Part shown: piece by piece, positions 1 to 8,942 of the stretch
Layout: every line of letters begins with the position of its first letter
Numbering within the stretch: position 1 is the first letter of the stretch
NCBI GenBank assembly: GCA_964565795.1
Contig: CAZMGC010000002.1
Coordinates: 1-57,853 of the forward strand
Length of the DNA: 57,853 bases
Direction of reading: 5' to 3'
From: 2-01-FULL-39-10-A sp964565795
Lineage (GTDB): Bacteria; Patescibacteriota; Microgenomatia; Levybacterales; UBA12049
The notes under the pieces: model-generated
Database searches by the model: none
Told to the model about the DNA's origin: nothing
What the model saw: only the letters and a program-made list of their open reading frames with translations
Translations under genes and position numbers: made by a program

Positions 1-1
1 A

Positions 2-1852
2 GATCCATTAACAGTAACAATCGACGTAACTGTAGACGAATTATTATAATTCATAAAAGGCCCAGATTTCCCAACAGCCGGCAGCATTTACGATATAGCA
101 GAAATTAAAAATGTTTACACAACTGGAAGAGGCCGAATTTTAATTCGCGGAAAAGCTGATATCGAAGAAATTGGACAGGGAAAGAGTGCAATTATTATTA
201 CAGAGCTTCCATATCAGGTTAACAAAGCACTACTTGTTGCTAGAATTGCAGAGCTTGTAAGAGAAAAGAAAATCGAAGGAATATCCGACCTTAGAGACGA
301 ATCAGACAGACATGGAATTAGAGTAGTGGTTGAGCTAAAAAGAGACTCTTCTCCAAAAAGAGTTCTTAACAATCTATTCAAATATACTAGCCTTCAAACT
401 ACATTCTCAGCAAATGTCGTAGCGCTTGTTGATAATACACCACAAACCCTTAACCTCAAATCAATTTTGGAGGAATATATTAAGCACAGGTATCTTATTA
501 TTAAGAAAAGATCTGAGTTTGAACTCAAACAAGCTAAGGCAAGACTTCACATCTTAGAAGGACTTAAAATCGCAGTTGATAATCTTGATGCTGTAATTAA
601 AACGATTAGAGAATCCAAAACCCAAGAAGATGCTAAGGAAAACTTGATGAAGAAATTCAAGCTTTCAGAACTTCAAGCTGTAGCTATTTTAGACCTTCAA
701 CTTAGACGCCTTGCTGCTCTTGAGAGACAAAAAATTGAAGATGAATATCAAATGGTTAAAGAAACAATCGCGTATCTTGAGGACCTCTTGGCACATCCTG
801 AAAAAATCCTAAAGATTGTAAAGGATGAATCCAGCTATCTTAAAGAGAAATATTCCGATGAAAGAAGAACTAAGGTCTATAAAGGAAAAGTTGGAGAATT
901 CTCAGAAGAAGATCTAATTCCAAATGAACCAACAGTAATTACATTAACCACTACTGGGTATATCAAACGTCAATCATTAACAAGCTTCAGAACTCAGCAA
1001 AGAGGAGGAAAAGGAGTCAAAGGGATGACCACTAAAGACGAGGATGGAATCATGAACATACGCTCCACCATGACTCACGACAATATTCTTTTCTTCACAA
1101 ATAAAGGAAAGGTTTATCAGACAAAGGCTTATGAGATTGACGAGTCTTCTAGAACCAGCAAGGGCACAGCGGTGGTCAACTTAATCAATATAGAAGCAGG
1201 GGAAAAGGTAGAGTCATTTATCACTTATAACAAGGATGATGAATTTAAGCATGTATTCTTAGCTACCAGAAATGGAACTGTTAAGAAAACAGCAAAGTCT
1301 GAGTTTGAAAATATCAGAAAATCAGGAATTGTTGCTATAAAACTTGATAAGGGAGACGAGCTCGCATGGAGCAATCCAACAACCGGCGCAGACGATATTT
1401 TAGTTTACACTAGAAATGGAAAATGCATCAGATTTGACGAGAAATCCATAAGACCTCTCGGACGCGCTACTCGCGGAGTAAGAGGAATAAAACTCTCAGG
1501 AGATGATTTAGTGGTTGGTATGGACGTAGTTAAAAAAGATGACAATCCAGAATTACTAACTATAATGGAGAACGGTTACGGAAAGAAAACTTTAGTAAAA
1601 GAATTTAATGCGCAGAGTAGAGGAGGAATGGGAGTAAAAATCGCAGAAGTGACAGCTAAGACCGGAAAAGTAGCTTCTTCTCAAGTTATTCCACCAAACG
1701 CTAAAGAGGTAATCATAACTTCAATTAAAGGCCAGGTTGTAAAACTAGAGATTGACAGTATTCCAAAACTCTCACGCGCTACCCAGGGAGTAATCTTAAT
1801 GAGATTCTCCAAACAAGACGACAGAATCGCAGCTATAACCTGTGTTGAATAA
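2..1852 (+). CDS. gyrA: DNA gyrase subunit A, 3' part (in-frame TAA at 47-49)
   Basis: Partial: the N-terminal part with the catalytic Tyr lies before the window. The reading frame from base 2 gives family-typical sequence (DELL-stop-FIKGPDFPTAG, then TELPYQVNKA and GISDLRDESDRHGIR), followed by the coiled-coil region and the C-terminal beta-pinwheel. The GyrA-box QQRGGKG, which separates GyrA from ParC, is present. GyrA works with GyrB to introduce negative supercoils in the cytoplasm. A TAA at 47-49 interrupts the conserved ELLxFIKGPDFPT stretch where Lys or Glu is expected; one base change from AAA or GAA would explain it. The first ATG after the stop (326) would give a protein missing conserved core sequence, so I treat this as one gene. 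The stop codon abuts the folD ATG. Family assignment is secure; integrity is not. Confidence 0.93.
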
Positions 1853-2695
1853 ATGAAATTAGACGGCAAAGCAATTTCCTCTGAAATCCTAGAAATACTA
1901 AAACAGCGTGTCGAACTTCTCAAAAAGAAAAAAATAACCCCTACTATGGCCATAATCCTAATGGGTGACAATGAAGCTTCTAAAATTTACGTGAGACAAA
2001 AAGGACTTAAGGCTGAGGAAATTGGTGCAAAAGTTAAAGTTTTTCCGACTTCACGAGAAACAACGCACGAAGAATTAACCAAATTAATCAAAAAGCTTGA
2101 TAAAAATCCTAAAATTCATGGAATTATTATCCAAAGACCAGCTGGCCCAAATGTAGACGTAGATTCTTTAACTGAGCTTATTTCAGGCATAAAAGAAGTA
2201 GACGGATTTGGAAAACACTCCAAATATCCAGTCCCCGTAGCAGAAGCTTCATTTCTTCTCATAAAAAAAGCTTTTAAAGAAGGCAACCATACAGATAAAT
2301 TTACTAAATGGATCAAAGACCAAAAAATTGCAGTTATAGGAAAAGGGGAGACTGCAGGAAAGCCTATTATCGATCTTTTAAAAAAGCACAAGCTTAAACC
2401 TCAAGTAATTGACTCCAAAACCCCAAATAAAGAAAAAATATTAAAAGAAGCAGACATCATAATTACTGCCGTCGGAAAAACTATTCTTTCCACAAAACAA
2501 TTCAAAAAAGGAGTAATCCTTGTAGGAGTTGGACTATATACTGATGAAAATGGAAAACTAAGAGGGGACTACAATAACTCAGATGTCGAAAACGTGGCAA
2601 GCTTTTACTCGCCTACCCCAGGTGGAGTAGGACCAGTAAATGTAGCATGCCTTATGGAAAATTTAGTTAAAGCCGCCGAAAACTCTACTAAATAA
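1853..2695 (+). CDS. folD: Methylenetetrahydrofolate dehydrogenase/cyclohydrolase
   Basis: 280 aa, the usual FolD length. It interconverts 5,10-methylene-, methenyl- and 10-formyl-THF in the cytoplasm, supplying one-carbon units. The active-site Tyr/Lys pair is seen in SKIYVRQKGLKA (about residue 45-56), the substrate loop as IQRPAGPNVD, the Rossmann nucleotide-binding turn as GKGETAGKP and the signature PGGVGPVN near the C-terminus. The usual QLPLP loop is altered to QRPAGP, a deviation worth noting. The ATG follows the gyrA stop with no gap, so the two are probably co-transcribed and coupled. Confidence 0.95.
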   Translation: MKLDGKAISSEILEILKQRVELLKKKKITPTMAIILMGDNEASKIYVRQKGLKAEEIGAKVKVFPTSRETTHEELTKLIKKLDKNPKIHGIIIQRPAGPNVDVDSLTELISGIKEVDGFGKHSKYPVPVAEASFLLIKKAFKEGNHTDKFTKWIKDQKIAVIGKGETAGKPIIDLLKKHKLKPQVIDSKTPNKEKILKEADIIITAVGKTILSTKQFKKGVILVGVGLYTDENGKLRGDYNNSDVENVASFYSPTPGGVGPVNVACLMENLVKAAENSTK

Positions 2696-2750
2696 TCTTG
2701 TAGTTAAAGCTCTAAATCAAACAAATATTACTACGGCAATCTAATCTTCG

Positions 2751-2780
2751 TTGACTTATTAACTTATAGTGTGTTAAAAT
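2751..2780 (+). promoter_or_regulatory. Sigma70-type promoter for the 2790 gene
   Basis: TTGACT, 18-bp spacer, TAAAAT; the ATG lies 9 nt after the -10 box, giving a leader of only about 2-3 nt. Confidence 0.65.
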
Positions 2781-2789
2781 CCCCGCACA

Positions 2790-3239
2790 ATGAATAATAA
2801 TGAAAATATTGAACTTAATTATTGGGGAGAAGGTTTTCAAAATATCTACACAAAACCTGATCCAAATAAAAGAACCATAAAGCAGAAGCTCGCAATCGTT
2901 ATTTCATTTATATCAGTTCTCGCTATTTTACCCACAACAATTTTTGCGATTACAAATTTTAATCCTGTTAATGACCAAAAACTTACGGCAAGAGTAACTA
3001 ATTTTGAACCAACGCAAGCAGTAAGCGAAATACCAACTCCTACTACAACACCACGAGTTAAGGACGTAGTTGTTAAAGGAATCGAATCTAATAAAGTAAA
3101 AGTTATTAATAATGATAGCTATTGGAAAATATCTAAAAGAACTTGCGGAACTGGTAAATATTATCTTTCGATAAAAGAAAAGAATGATAATAAAGCGCTT
3201 TATAAAGACGACTTTGTAATCGTAGATTGCAGTCTATAG
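2790..3239 (+). CDS. Small single-pass membrane protein, unknown function
   Basis: 149 aa, not recognised. A cytoplasmic head of about 30 residues is followed by one hydrophobic segment (about residues 33-55, IVISFISVLAILPTTIFAI), a Thr/Pro-rich linker and an extracytoplasmic domain of about 60 residues with two Cys (RTCGTGKYY and VDCSL) that could form a disulfide. It has its own promoter and almost no leader. The tail resembles small exported domains but I cannot name a family. Confidence 0.7.
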   Translation: MNNNENIELNYWGEGFQNIYTKPDPNKRTIKQKLAIVISFISVLAILPTTIFAITNFNPVNDQKLTARVTNFEPTQAVSEIPTPTTTPRVKDVVVKGIESNKVKVINNDSYWKISKRTCGTGKYYLSIKEKNDNKALYKDDFVIVDCSL

Positions 3240-3254
3240 TTAGCTTGTCTCCAC

Positions 3255-3283
3255 TTGACAAACCCCTAAGATAGTATTTAGAT
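3255..3283 (+). promoter_or_regulatory. Promoter for the SIMPL-domain gene
   Basis: TTGACA, 17-bp spacer, TTAGAT (weak -10), 10 nt before the ATG at 3294; the AT run GATATATATA could offer an alternative -10. Confidence 0.5.
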
Positions 3284-3293
3284 ATATATATCC

Positions 3294-4073
3294 ATGGAAA
3301 AAAGAGGAGTTGACCTTATTGGTGCCATTGTCGTTTTTTTTGTACTTCTGTTTGTCTATACGAAATTCATAGGACCTATTCCATTTGCAGTAAATAATGT
3401 AAACACAGCCACAACTGATGTTTTTCAAGCAACTGGTACTGGAAAGGCCTCCTCGGCCCCAGATCAAGCAGTAATTAACTTGGGAGTTACTTCTCAAGGG
3501 ACTTCTGTAGAGCAAGCACAAAACCAAGCAAATGAAGCCTCCAAGAGAATTATAAATGCCCTTAAAGAACAGGGAATTGAAGAAGATAATATTAAAACCA
3601 CAAATTATTCCATAAATCCTAACTATAGCTTTACAGGAGATAATCAAAGAATAACCGGATATACAGTTTCTCAAAATTTCGAAGTTGAATTACCAATCGG
3701 AAAAACAAATCAGGTAGTTGATACTTCTACTAAAGCAGGTGCAAATATGGTTGGGAGCATTTCATTTAAGCTAAATGACAAAAAGCAAAACGAATTAAAA
3801 AATGAAGCGAGAAAAGAAGCAGTAGAAATGGCAAAAAAATCTGCTGAAGGACTTGCAGACGCATCCGGAATAAAACTTGGGAAAATCATAAATGTGACAG
3901 AATCCACAGGAATGATAGGTATGCCTATGCCATTTACTGTAGCTGCAAAAGCAGTAGACTCAGCCCAAGGCGGAGACGTCTTAATTCAAAATCCAGAGGG
4001 GGAAGTCAGCAATATTACTCCAGGCGAAAGCAATGTTGAAGTAACTGTAATTCTTACTTATCAAACTAATTAA
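3294..4073 (+). CDS. SIMPL-domain (DUF541) membrane-anchored protein
   Basis: 259 aa. The N-terminal hydrophobic segment (about residues 8-28, LIGAIVVFFVLLFVYTKFIG) anchors or exports it. The rest matches the SIMPL/DUF541 pattern: a GTGKASSAPDQAVINLGV opening strand, a helix with repeated AQNQANEASKRIINALKEQG, DNIKTTNYSINPNY, and the closing VEVTVILTYQ. Family members are envelope proteins of unclear role (YggE/BP26 type). The gene has its own promoter with a very short leader and is followed 1 nt later by a 45-aa ORF. Confidence 0.88.
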   Translation: MEKRGVDLIGAIVVFFVLLFVYTKFIGPIPFAVNNVNTATTDVFQATGTGKASSAPDQAVINLGVTSQGTSVEQAQNQANEASKRIINALKEQGIEEDNIKTTNYSINPNYSFTGDNQRITGYTVSQNFEVELPIGKTNQVVDTSTKAGANMVGSISFKLNDKKQNELKNEARKEAVEMAKKSAEGLADASGIKLGKIINVTESTGMIGMPMPFTVAAKAVDSAQGGDVLIQNPEGEVSNITPGESNVEVTVILTYQTN

Positions 4074-4074
4074 G

Positions 4075-4212
4075 ATGTCTAAGGACGAACAGAAGTTTCA
4101 AAAAGCATTTTTACTACAAGTTAGAGCCACATTAAAAGGCGACTATGAACTCGCAACAAAAGCTAGGACTAAAGTAAATTTTTACAGGAAGAAAATAGAC
4201 GACAGAAATTAA
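4075..4212 (+). CDS. Small basic protein, 45 aa, unknown
   Basis: An ATG one base after the upstream stop opens a 45-codon frame (starts MSKDEQKFQK, ends KKIDDRN). It is rich in Lys/Arg, predicted helical, with no membrane segment. The tight spacing behind the SIMPL gene and the ordinary codon use favour a real gene, but its shortness makes this uncertain. It converges with the recombinase gene, whose stop is 5 bp away. Confidence 0.5.
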   Translation: MSKDEQKFQKAFLLQVRATLKGDYELATKARTKVNFYRKKIDDRN

Positions 4213-4216
4213 CTAC

Positions 4217-5149
4217 TTATTCATTTCCGCTATGAAATGACTTATGAACTTCTCTAAGCTGCTTATTTGTTATGTGGGTATAAATCTGAGTAGTCGCAAT
4301 ATTCTTATGTCCGAGCATCTCTTGTACACTTCTCAAATCAGCCCCGTTAGTAAGTAAGTCCGTAGCAAAACTGTGCCTCAAAGTGTGAACTGTAGCATCT
4401 ACTGGTATCCTGGCTTGCCTAACATATTTCTTTACAACTCTCTCAACGCTTCTGGCAGTAAGCCTCATTCTTTCACCATTATTTTCTTCTATTACAGCAC
4501 CTGAATAACGTATAAACATAGGCTTATATGCGTCTTTTCTGTGATTGAGGTATTTTTGTATCCAGTCAGCAGCCCTATCTGAAACGAACACAATTCTTGA
4601 ACGTCTGCCTTTACCTATGATTCCAAACTCCTTGCGGTCTAAATTTATCTGGTCGCGGTTAAGACTTACAAGCTCAGACACACGAAGTCCAGTCGAAAAT
4701 AAAAGCTCCATAATTGCGCGGTCTCTTACTCCTTCTTCCTTAGAAGTATCAGGGCTGGTAACCAGTCTTTCTACTTGATCCCGCTCTAAGAACTTTAGAG
4801 ATCTGCTTTCAGTTTTTGGTAGATCAATTTTGGATGGCTCAAGAGCTTTTATGTCATTTTTTATAAGAAATCTGAGAAATGAACGGAGGGCGATTATGTA
4901 ATAATTCTGCGTAACCCTCTTAAGCCCTGCGCCTTTGTCGTCAGTTTTATTAGAGAGAAAAACTCTGTATTTTCTTATATCTGAAAGGTCTATGTTCTCG
5001 AGATTTTTATTAGGAATTGTTTGCATGTACCATGCTCGGAAGACTTCTAGGTAATGTCTGTAGTCTCTGATCGTAAGCTTACTGCAATTTTTTTCAATCT
5101 CGAGGTATTCTAAAAAATCATTTGAATATCTTAAAAGCTTTTCTTCCAT
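4217..5149 (-). CDS. xer: Tyrosine site-specific recombinase, XerC/XerD type
   Basis: 310 aa from the ATG at 5149; an upstream TTG at 5164 is possible but less likely. The N-terminal SAM-like core-binding domain is followed by the catalytic domain with all key residues: Arg in STGLRVSEL, the beta-hairpin Lys in GKGRRSR, His/Arg in HTLRHSFATDLL, His in LGHKNIATTQ and the nucleophile Tyr in IYTH. In bacteria Xer recombinases resolve chromosome dimers at dif; CPR genomes often carry a single Xer. The neighbouring region with a 30-bp palindrome (5353-5382) is not dif-like by eye. Which Xer paralog this is cannot be told from sequence alone. Confidence 0.93.
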   Translation of the reverse strand: MEEKLLRYSNDFLEYLEIEKNCSKLTIRDYRHYLEVFRAWYMQTIPNKNLENIDLSDIRKYRVFLSNKTDDKGAGLKRVTQNYYIIALRSFLRFLIKNDIKALEPSKIDLPKTESRSLKFLERDQVERLVTSPDTSKEEGVRDRAIMELLFSTGLRVSELVSLNRDQINLDRKEFGIIGKGRRSRIVFVSDRAADWIQKYLNHRKDAYKPMFIRYSGAVIEENNGERMRLTARSVERVVKKYVRQARIPVDATVHTLRHSFATDLLTNGADLRSVQEMLGHKNIATTQIYTHITNKQLREVHKSFHSGNE

Positions 5150-5308
5150 AATACTATAAGTCAAAATTTGAAGCTAAATTTCTTGAAAAACACCAATTAG
5201 CAGAAGTTAGGGGAGAGTGCCACGTTTGAAAAATTTCTATATCGAAGTGGATCAGACTGTATCCAGTAATCTTAGCTATTTCAGGCAGATAATAACTCAT
5301 TAATAATA

Positions 5309-5351
5309 AACGCTTTCATTCTGCGATGATCCTAGCGTTGCAAAATGAAAG
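5309..5351. other. Interleaved inverted repeats (possible pseudoknot)
   Basis: AACGCT (5309-5314) can pair with AGCGTT (5334-5339), while CTTTCATTCTGC (5313-5324) pairs with GCAAAATGAAAG (5340-5351, one mismatch in 12). The order S1-S2-S1'-S2' is that of an H-type pseudoknot. It lies between recombinase and orphan gene with no coding sequence over it. Confidence 0.5.
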
Positions 5352-5352
5352 G

Positions 5353-5382
5353 AAATTGTAAGACGCTAGCGTCTTACAATTT
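5353..5382. repeat. 30-bp perfect palindrome
   Basis: The two 15-base arms are exact reverse complements with no loop, centred on GACGCTAGCGTC. It could be a protein-binding site or an RNA hairpin. Only a three-base T run follows, so it is a poor intrinsic terminator. It sits 20 bp before the promoter of the 5439 gene. Confidence 0.75.
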
Positions 5383-5401
5383 AATTATACGACGCGGGGA
5401 A

Positions 5402-5430
5402 TTGTATAGTCAAGAGAGATAGATTATAAT
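5402..5430 (+). promoter_or_regulatory. Promoter for the 5439 gene
   Basis: TTGTAT, 17 bp, TATAAT; the ATG is 8 nt after the -10 box, so the transcript should be leaderless or nearly so. Confidence 0.7.
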
Positions 5431-5438
5431 GGCAGCTT

Positions 5439-5846
5439 ATGTTTATAGAATTAGCGATTGCTATTGATCAGAAAAACAACACAAAACCATTAACCGAAAA
5501 AATTGTTAAAAAAGTTGCAGCAAGTCTAACAAATCTAGACGATGACCCAAGAGGAAGATCACTAACGATGCTTGGGGTAAAACTAGGAAGTATTCCGGTA
5601 CTAGAAGAAGGTGTAATTACTCATCACGAACATGTAACCAGATATGTTTACTTCTTCGAATCTTCAAGTCGCTTGGATCCTCTACAAGTTACAGGTGTGG
5701 CGATAGATGGAAGAACAATCACTGAATATACATATAGACGAGAACAGCCAGAATCACATACCATGAGGAACATCTCACTATCTAGAGCTTGGGAATTATT
5801 TAGTGAAGTTGACAAAAGAGTTCCGGTTCAATTTCCAGCTGTTTGA
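5439..5846 (+). CDS. Orphan soluble protein, 135 aa
   Basis: Not recognised. Hydrophilic, no signal peptide or membrane segment; mixed alpha/beta with HHEHVTRYVYFF and a REQPESHTMRN stretch. The start is fixed by a consensus promoter ending 8 nt upstream. Its TGA stop lies inside the -35 box of the next gene (5843-5848), so the two genes are packed but separately promoted. Confidence 0.7.
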   Translation: MFIELAIAIDQKNNTKPLTEKIVKKVAASLTNLDDDPRGRSLTMLGVKLGSIPVLEEGVITHHEHVTRYVYFFESSSRLDPLQVTGVAIDGRTITEYTYRREQPESHTMRNISLSRAWELFSEVDKRVPVQFPAV

Positions 5847-5871
5847 AATAAGATCCTTTGGATGATATAAA
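5843..5871 (+). promoter_or_regulatory. Promoter for the 5878 gene
   Basis: TTGAAA, 17 bp, TATAAA, then 6 nt to the ATG; predicted leaderless. The -35 box contains the stop codon of the preceding gene. Confidence 0.7.
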
Positions 5872-5877
5872 TTAATC

Positions 5878-6651
5878 ATGCCAGAAGGAATACATAGACG
5901 AGATATTAGACCGTCACAAGGTGCATTTAGATCAGTCGATCAGGTAAACTCTAACAACCCTAGACTACAGCAAGCAAGAAGAATAACCTCATCTAAAGAC
6001 CACGGTTCAAACGTGCGTCACAGAATAAGAAATATTGCTCTAGCATTAGGAATAATAGCAGGTGGTGGAAGCGGAATCGCACACATTGTTGACGAGGTTA
6101 ACAAACCCCCCGCAGAAACACTTCAGAACTATCAAAACCTAATTACTCAAATCGACATGAACAAATATCTAGTTGAGATCCACAAAGATGGCGAAAAAGA
6201 TTTAGTAGTACGACATGATCCTTACATACCAGACTTTGATGATAGACAAGAAGGCAGAGACAATTATATTGAGATGAATGACATAGTCTCAATAAATGGT
6301 ACCCCTTGGGATGGCAAAGCTCCATTTATTATTGAAAACACTCCGGTTGTAATAGCCACTGATCCAACCTCTGGAATTCTTACTGCACCCTGGTTTGCTG
6401 TTGAATTAGAACACAAAAGCCCTCTGGGAGATATCACTAAAACAGTTGGTTTTATGAGCCATAGTGCTGCTACAGACTCCCACATCACACCTCTTGAATC
6501 TGATGGTGGTATGGTAAATGCTCGGTTCGAAAATGGGCAAATTGTGGGAAAAAATGAATCTGGAGATACAGTGGTGCCTAATGATAAAATAGGCTTAGCA
6601 TCTATCGCAACACACACTTTAACTACTCAGGTTGGAAACCCACAATCTTAA
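5878..6651 (+). CDS. Membrane-anchored protein with extracytoplasmic beta-rich domain
   Basis: 257 aa, family not recognised. About 48 basic, Gln/Asn-rich cytoplasmic residues precede one membrane segment (about residues 50-66, IALALGIIAGGGSGIAHIV); the remaining 190 residues look extracytoplasmic and beta-rich (EMNDIVSINGTPWDG, APWFAVELEHK). The fold could be SH3- or sortase-like but no catalytic Cys is seen. It lies between two other orphans with the same promoter style. Confidence 0.7.
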   Translation: MPEGIHRRDIRPSQGAFRSVDQVNSNNPRLQQARRITSSKDHGSNVRHRIRNIALALGIIAGGGSGIAHIVDEVNKPPAETLQNYQNLITQIDMNKYLVEIHKDGEKDLVVRHDPYIPDFDDRQEGRDNYIEMNDIVSINGTPWDGKAPFIIENTPVVIATDPTSGILTAPWFAVELEHKSPLGDITKTVGFMSHSAATDSHITPLESDGGMVNARFENGQIVGKNESGDTVVPNDKIGLASIATHTLTTQVGNPQS

Positions 6652-6658
6652 TTTTAAC

Positions 6659-6687
6659 TTGACATATTCTCGGCCTATAGTTATAAT
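6659..6687 (+). promoter_or_regulatory. Perfect-consensus promoter for the 6696 gene
   Basis: TTGACA, 17 bp, TATAAT, then 8 nt to the ATG. Both hexamers and the spacer are ideal. Confidence 0.85.
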
Positions 6688-6695
6688 AAGCGCCT

Positions 6696-7157
6696 ATGTC
6701 AGACAGATTAAAACACGCACCTGAATCAGCTATTAGATTCGCTGTTAGTCATCCAAGAGCAACTAGACTAGGTGCGCTTGCACTCTCCGCTGCGCTTGCT
6801 ACAACAGCTGTGACACCTGAAGGCCAAAATCCACTAACAAGAATCAAAATTGGAAGTAATGATCCAGAAATAATGACTCAACTTGAAGAAAACGATGGGG
6901 CTTTTCTCAGAGGCAGACCTAACTCTAACAGTGCACCAGTTGCAAGGGCCCCTATAGGAGAAGCTTTCACTGTAATAGGGCTCGTAGAAGATGGCAGATG
7001 GGTTAAAGTTAAACTAGACCCTAAGGAAAACATTCCAGACATTGATATGAATTATGGATTACTACCTAAAAATGATAAAGGAATTACAATAATTCCTAAG
7101 GAAGTTTATATTAAAAGACCTCTTGTAAAGGAAGTCTTCCCTAAACCTAAGAAATAA
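6696..7157 (+). CDS. Exported SH3b-like domain protein
   Basis: 153 aa. A basic N-terminus and a hydrophobic stretch (about residues 22-39, ATRLGALALSAALATTAV) suggest export or anchoring. Residues about 67-105 (GAFLRGRPNSNSAPVARAPI, then GEAFTVIGLVEDGRWVKVKL) match a bacterial SH3 repeat, a fold often found on envelope proteins. The C-terminus is Lys/Pro-rich. Its ideal promoter suggests high expression. The target is unknown. Confidence 0.7.
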   Translation: MSDRLKHAPESAIRFAVSHPRATRLGALALSAALATTAVTPEGQNPLTRIKIGSNDPEIMTQLEENDGAFLRGRPNSNSAPVARAPIGEAFTVIGLVEDGRWVKVKLDPKENIPDIDMNYGLLPKNDKGITIIPKEVYIKRPLVKEVFPKPKK

Positions 7158-8138
7158 GCGAATTTTAGAAATACCTACCAACTCCGTGAATAACCTCTAC
7201 TCTATGCCTGGATGAGTACGATAGTAATTAAAATTTAGCTTCATTTAGCCTCAAAAATATAATAATTATATATCCTATAGCGGGGGAGGGATCATATTTT
7301 AAGCAATTGGCAAATACTTAAGAGAGTTAGGCGATAAAAGATAAACGTAAGTTAAAATTCAAGTAAATATATGAGAAATATTCGAAAGAAAAACAGGTCT
7401 TCTCCGGGTATATTAGCTTCCGTGACGTCGTAAAAGTATTATTCTACGACGTTATCAGTTTCTACTTCCTAGCGCCTATAATGTCCATATTTTAAGTATA
7501 TGCTTTTGTGGAGAGAATGATAGGAGTCACTACGTTTGTTTAGAAGACCTGTTGCATCTCTCCGGTAACTAGTTGGTTATTGCATTAATGTGCTTAGCCT
7601 TACACTACGCTCTTCTAAGAGGAGTTATCCACATAGGTCACGATTAGACTGCCATATCAATCTAATCGATGATTTTTAGCCTCAAAATCTTAAAGAACAG
7701 TGTTCGTATTTTTTTCGCAATAATAAGGTGACACGTTTAAAGAGAAAGGTATAATTCTTCAGATAATATAGATGCGATTTATTCCCGATACAGGTGAGTT
7801 CTTAAAATTACATATGTGTCTTCTACTCTAAAGACGTATGGGTCTATATAGCTGTGAAAATTACTCAAAAAACCTGTGAAATTGCGACGTCGAGGCTAAA
7901 ATTTGTACATTTTAGTCCTATAATAATTTGATGAATTACTGTATCAGACTATATCACCCTTCTATACATCAAACTATATCATTAGCCTCACTTACCCCTC
8001 TCCTCTTCCCTGTCTTCCACAGTCAAAAAAATTTTCTATTTTAGCTTCAACTTGTGGCTAACTATTTTTAATTCTGAGCCTAATAAAAATGTAATTAGTG
8101 ATTTTAAAGGCTTTATAAGCTATCTCACTTCCCTTTTT
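7158..8138. other. About 1 kb without a gene; DnaA-box-like sites and repeats
   Basis: No credible ORF on either strand. Visible elements: TTATCCACA at 7625-7633 (perfect DnaA-box 9-mer), a one-mismatch copy on the other strand at 8053-8061, an inverted repeat ACGTCGTA/TACGACGT (7425-7432 and 7445-7452), and repeats of TTAGCCTC at 7245, 7675 and 7982 with an inverted copy near 7892-7899. TATAAT-like hexamers occur but lead into no gene. I see none of the conserved cores of tmRNA, RNase P or SRP RNA. Confidence 0.5.
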
Positions 8139-8942
8139 CTAGGTCCAAGAGGTAAATACGACTAAAACAATAAACACGAATACAGCTACCCAAATATACT
8201 CCCAAAGCACAGATTTAAATAATCTTTTCTCAAACCAAAGATGAGAAAGCCCAACAATAATGTAATAAAATCCAGTTAAGAAAAGTGATATAACGAGTGG
8301 CTTACTTGGCCAAAACCACAACAAAAATGACATTTGAGTAAGCGCTGTACTTAAAAACAATCCCCAGATTATTTCTGTTTTCGCTTTCTTTTCGAGTGTA
8401 TAAGTCCACAATGAATGGACTATTAAAAGAAAAGAATAAACGAAAATTAAAGGTAAAATTATAAAGAAACTTAACTGCGAGCTAAACACTGTATTTGTGA
8501 AAAAAGCGTATATGAAAATTGACAAAACAAATGACACTGTCCTAGCACTTGATAATAATGCAATAGTTCTAACTGATGAGATTGTGAAAATGTTTTGGCT
8601 TAAAAATGCTGAATAGAGTCCAATCGAGTAAAGAATAGTTAAAAATATTTGCACAAGAAGACGGGGCGGCAAAGAGAAGTAGAACAAACCGAATGCTAAT
8701 GTATAAAGAAAGGGTAAAATGAAAACTTGCGGTGTGAAATTACCTTTCAAATCCTTTCTAAGTGCCCAATATAAAAACCCGTTGGTAAAAAAAGCAATTA
8801 GCACTACTAAATAAATTCCTGATCTTGTCAGAAAATGTTCAACTAGAAAAAGGCAAACAGAAAGAGTTAAAACACCGACTGCAAAACGTTGTCTTTTTGT
8901 GAAAATATTCTTTTTAAGCAAAGCAGAAGTTTTAAGCTTCAT
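8139..8942 (-). CDS. Polytopic membrane protein, unknown
   Basis: 267 aa with about eight hydrophobic segments and a short basic N-terminus (MKLKTSALLKKNIFTKRQR). No transport motif is recognised. The start directly abuts the yebC stop, so it is probably the second gene of a yebC transcript. The C-terminus ends in the last membrane helix (VFVFIVLVVFTSWT). Confidence 0.75.
   Translation of the reverse strand: MKLKTSALLKKNIFTKRQRFAVGVLTLSVCLFLVEHFLTRSGIYLVVLIAFFTNGFLYWALRKDLKGNFTPQVFILPFLYTLAFGLFYFSLPPRLLVQIFLTILYSIGLYSAFLSQNIFTISSVRTIALLSSARTVSFVLSIFIYAFFTNTVFSSQLSFFIILPLIFVYSFLLIVHSLWTYTLEKKAKTEIIWGLFLSTALTQMSFLLWFWPSKPLVISLFLTGFYYIIVGLSHLWFEKRLFKSVLWEYIWVAVFVFIVLVVFTSWT

Noticed and set aside
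5354..5381. The palindrome as a dif site (11 + 6 + 11 layout)
   Set aside because: Neither arm resembles the conserved XerC or XerD half-sites; perfect symmetry is also unlike dif.
7158..8138. A structured RNA gene (tmRNA, RNase P, SRP) in the 1-kb gap
   Set aside because: None of the conserved cores I can recall is visible on either strand.
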